From Halanaerobium sp. (GTDB lineage: Bacteria > Bacillota > Halanaerobiia > Halanaerobiales > Halanaerobiaceae), in assembly GCA_003070825.1 (NCBI GenBank), contig QBLP01000009.1:1-22826 (forward strand): a stretch of 22,826 nt of DNA, written 5' to 3'. The notes below the pieces were generated by a model. That model was not told the DNA's origin. It did no database searches and saw only the letters and a list, made by a program, of their open reading frames with translations. Of the stretch, positions 22,790 through 22,826 are shown one piece after another. Made by a program: the position numbers and the translations under genes. How positions within the stretch are numbered: the first letter of the stretch is position 1; the number at the start of each line of letters is the position of its first letter.

Positions 22790-22826
22790 CTGTCTCTTAT
22801 ACACATCTGACGCTGCCGACGATCTT
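22790..22826. other. Illumina Nextera transposase adapter at the contig end (artefact)
   Basis: From 22790 the sequence is CTGTCTCTTATACACATCT, the reverse complement of the Tn5 mosaic end used in Nextera libraries, followed directly by GACGCTGCCGACGA, the reverse complement of the rest of the read 1 adapter (through 22822). The last four bases TCTT would then be the beginning of the index. These 37 bases are not genomic and must not be translated or annotated. Confidence 0.98.

Noticed and set aside
1..22826. CRISPR arrays, tRNA or rRNA genes, prophage or insertion sequences
   Set aside because: None seen by eye on either strand: no regularly spaced direct repeats, no cloverleaf-like segments, no transposase or integrase motifs.

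Overview
The window looks like the end of a contig from an AT-rich, fermentative, probably diderm Firmicute. A halophilic Halanaerobium-like organism is my best guess from gene content and style. The support is strong purine-rich ribosome binding sites, frequent TTG/GTG starts, AT-rich spacers, and two ABC solute-binding proteins with ordinary Sec signal peptides and no lipobox cysteine. All convincing genes are on the + strand. I found no tRNA, rRNA, CRISPR array, transposase or phage gene. No gene-free stretch exceeds about 290 bases.

Region 1 (29-9174) is a sugar-type catabolic cluster: a ROK repressor, a sugar phosphate isomerase/epimerase-like TIM barrel, a Gfo/Idh/MocA dehydrogenase, a sugar ABC importer (binding protein, fused double ATPase, permease), a second Gfo/Idh/MocA dehydrogenase and a second TIM barrel. 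Two oxidoreductases plus two TIM barrels with one importer, and no glycosidase, kinase or aldolase, suggest an oxidise, eliminate, hydrate, reduce route through 3-keto sugars. This is the logic of levoglucosan and 3-keto-glycoside degradation, or of an inositol-like pathway.

Region 2 (about 9182-12200) is a single-gene unit: a Ca2+-type P-type ATPase between two terminators, with a copy of a new 32-base repeat on each side.

Region 3 (12372-20199) looks like one operon: a peptide-type ABC binding protein and two permeases without their ATPases, an N-acyl-D-amino-acid deacylase, a SelA/DgaE-like PLP ammonia-lyase, a RidA-like imine deaminase and a COG3964-type amidohydrolase. Read as a pathway it would import an N-acyl-D-amino acid or D-amino-acid conjugate, deacylate it, remove ammonia and clear the enamine/imine.

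Region 4 (about 20298-21867) holds arsM (arsenite methyltransferase), an ArsR-type regulator whose last codons lie inside a copy of the 32-base repeat, and ywbE. Region 5 (21934-22789) is a class II Fic AMP-transferase gene cut off by the contig end. The final 37 bases (22790-22826) are Illumina Nextera adapter sequence, not genome.

Most worth a second look are the 32-base 3'-flank repeat with its 40-base perfect palindrome, the two-dehydrogenase/two-TIM-barrel sugar cluster, the D-amino-acid operon, the lysine in the Ca2+ site of the P-type ATPase, and the adapter contamination.
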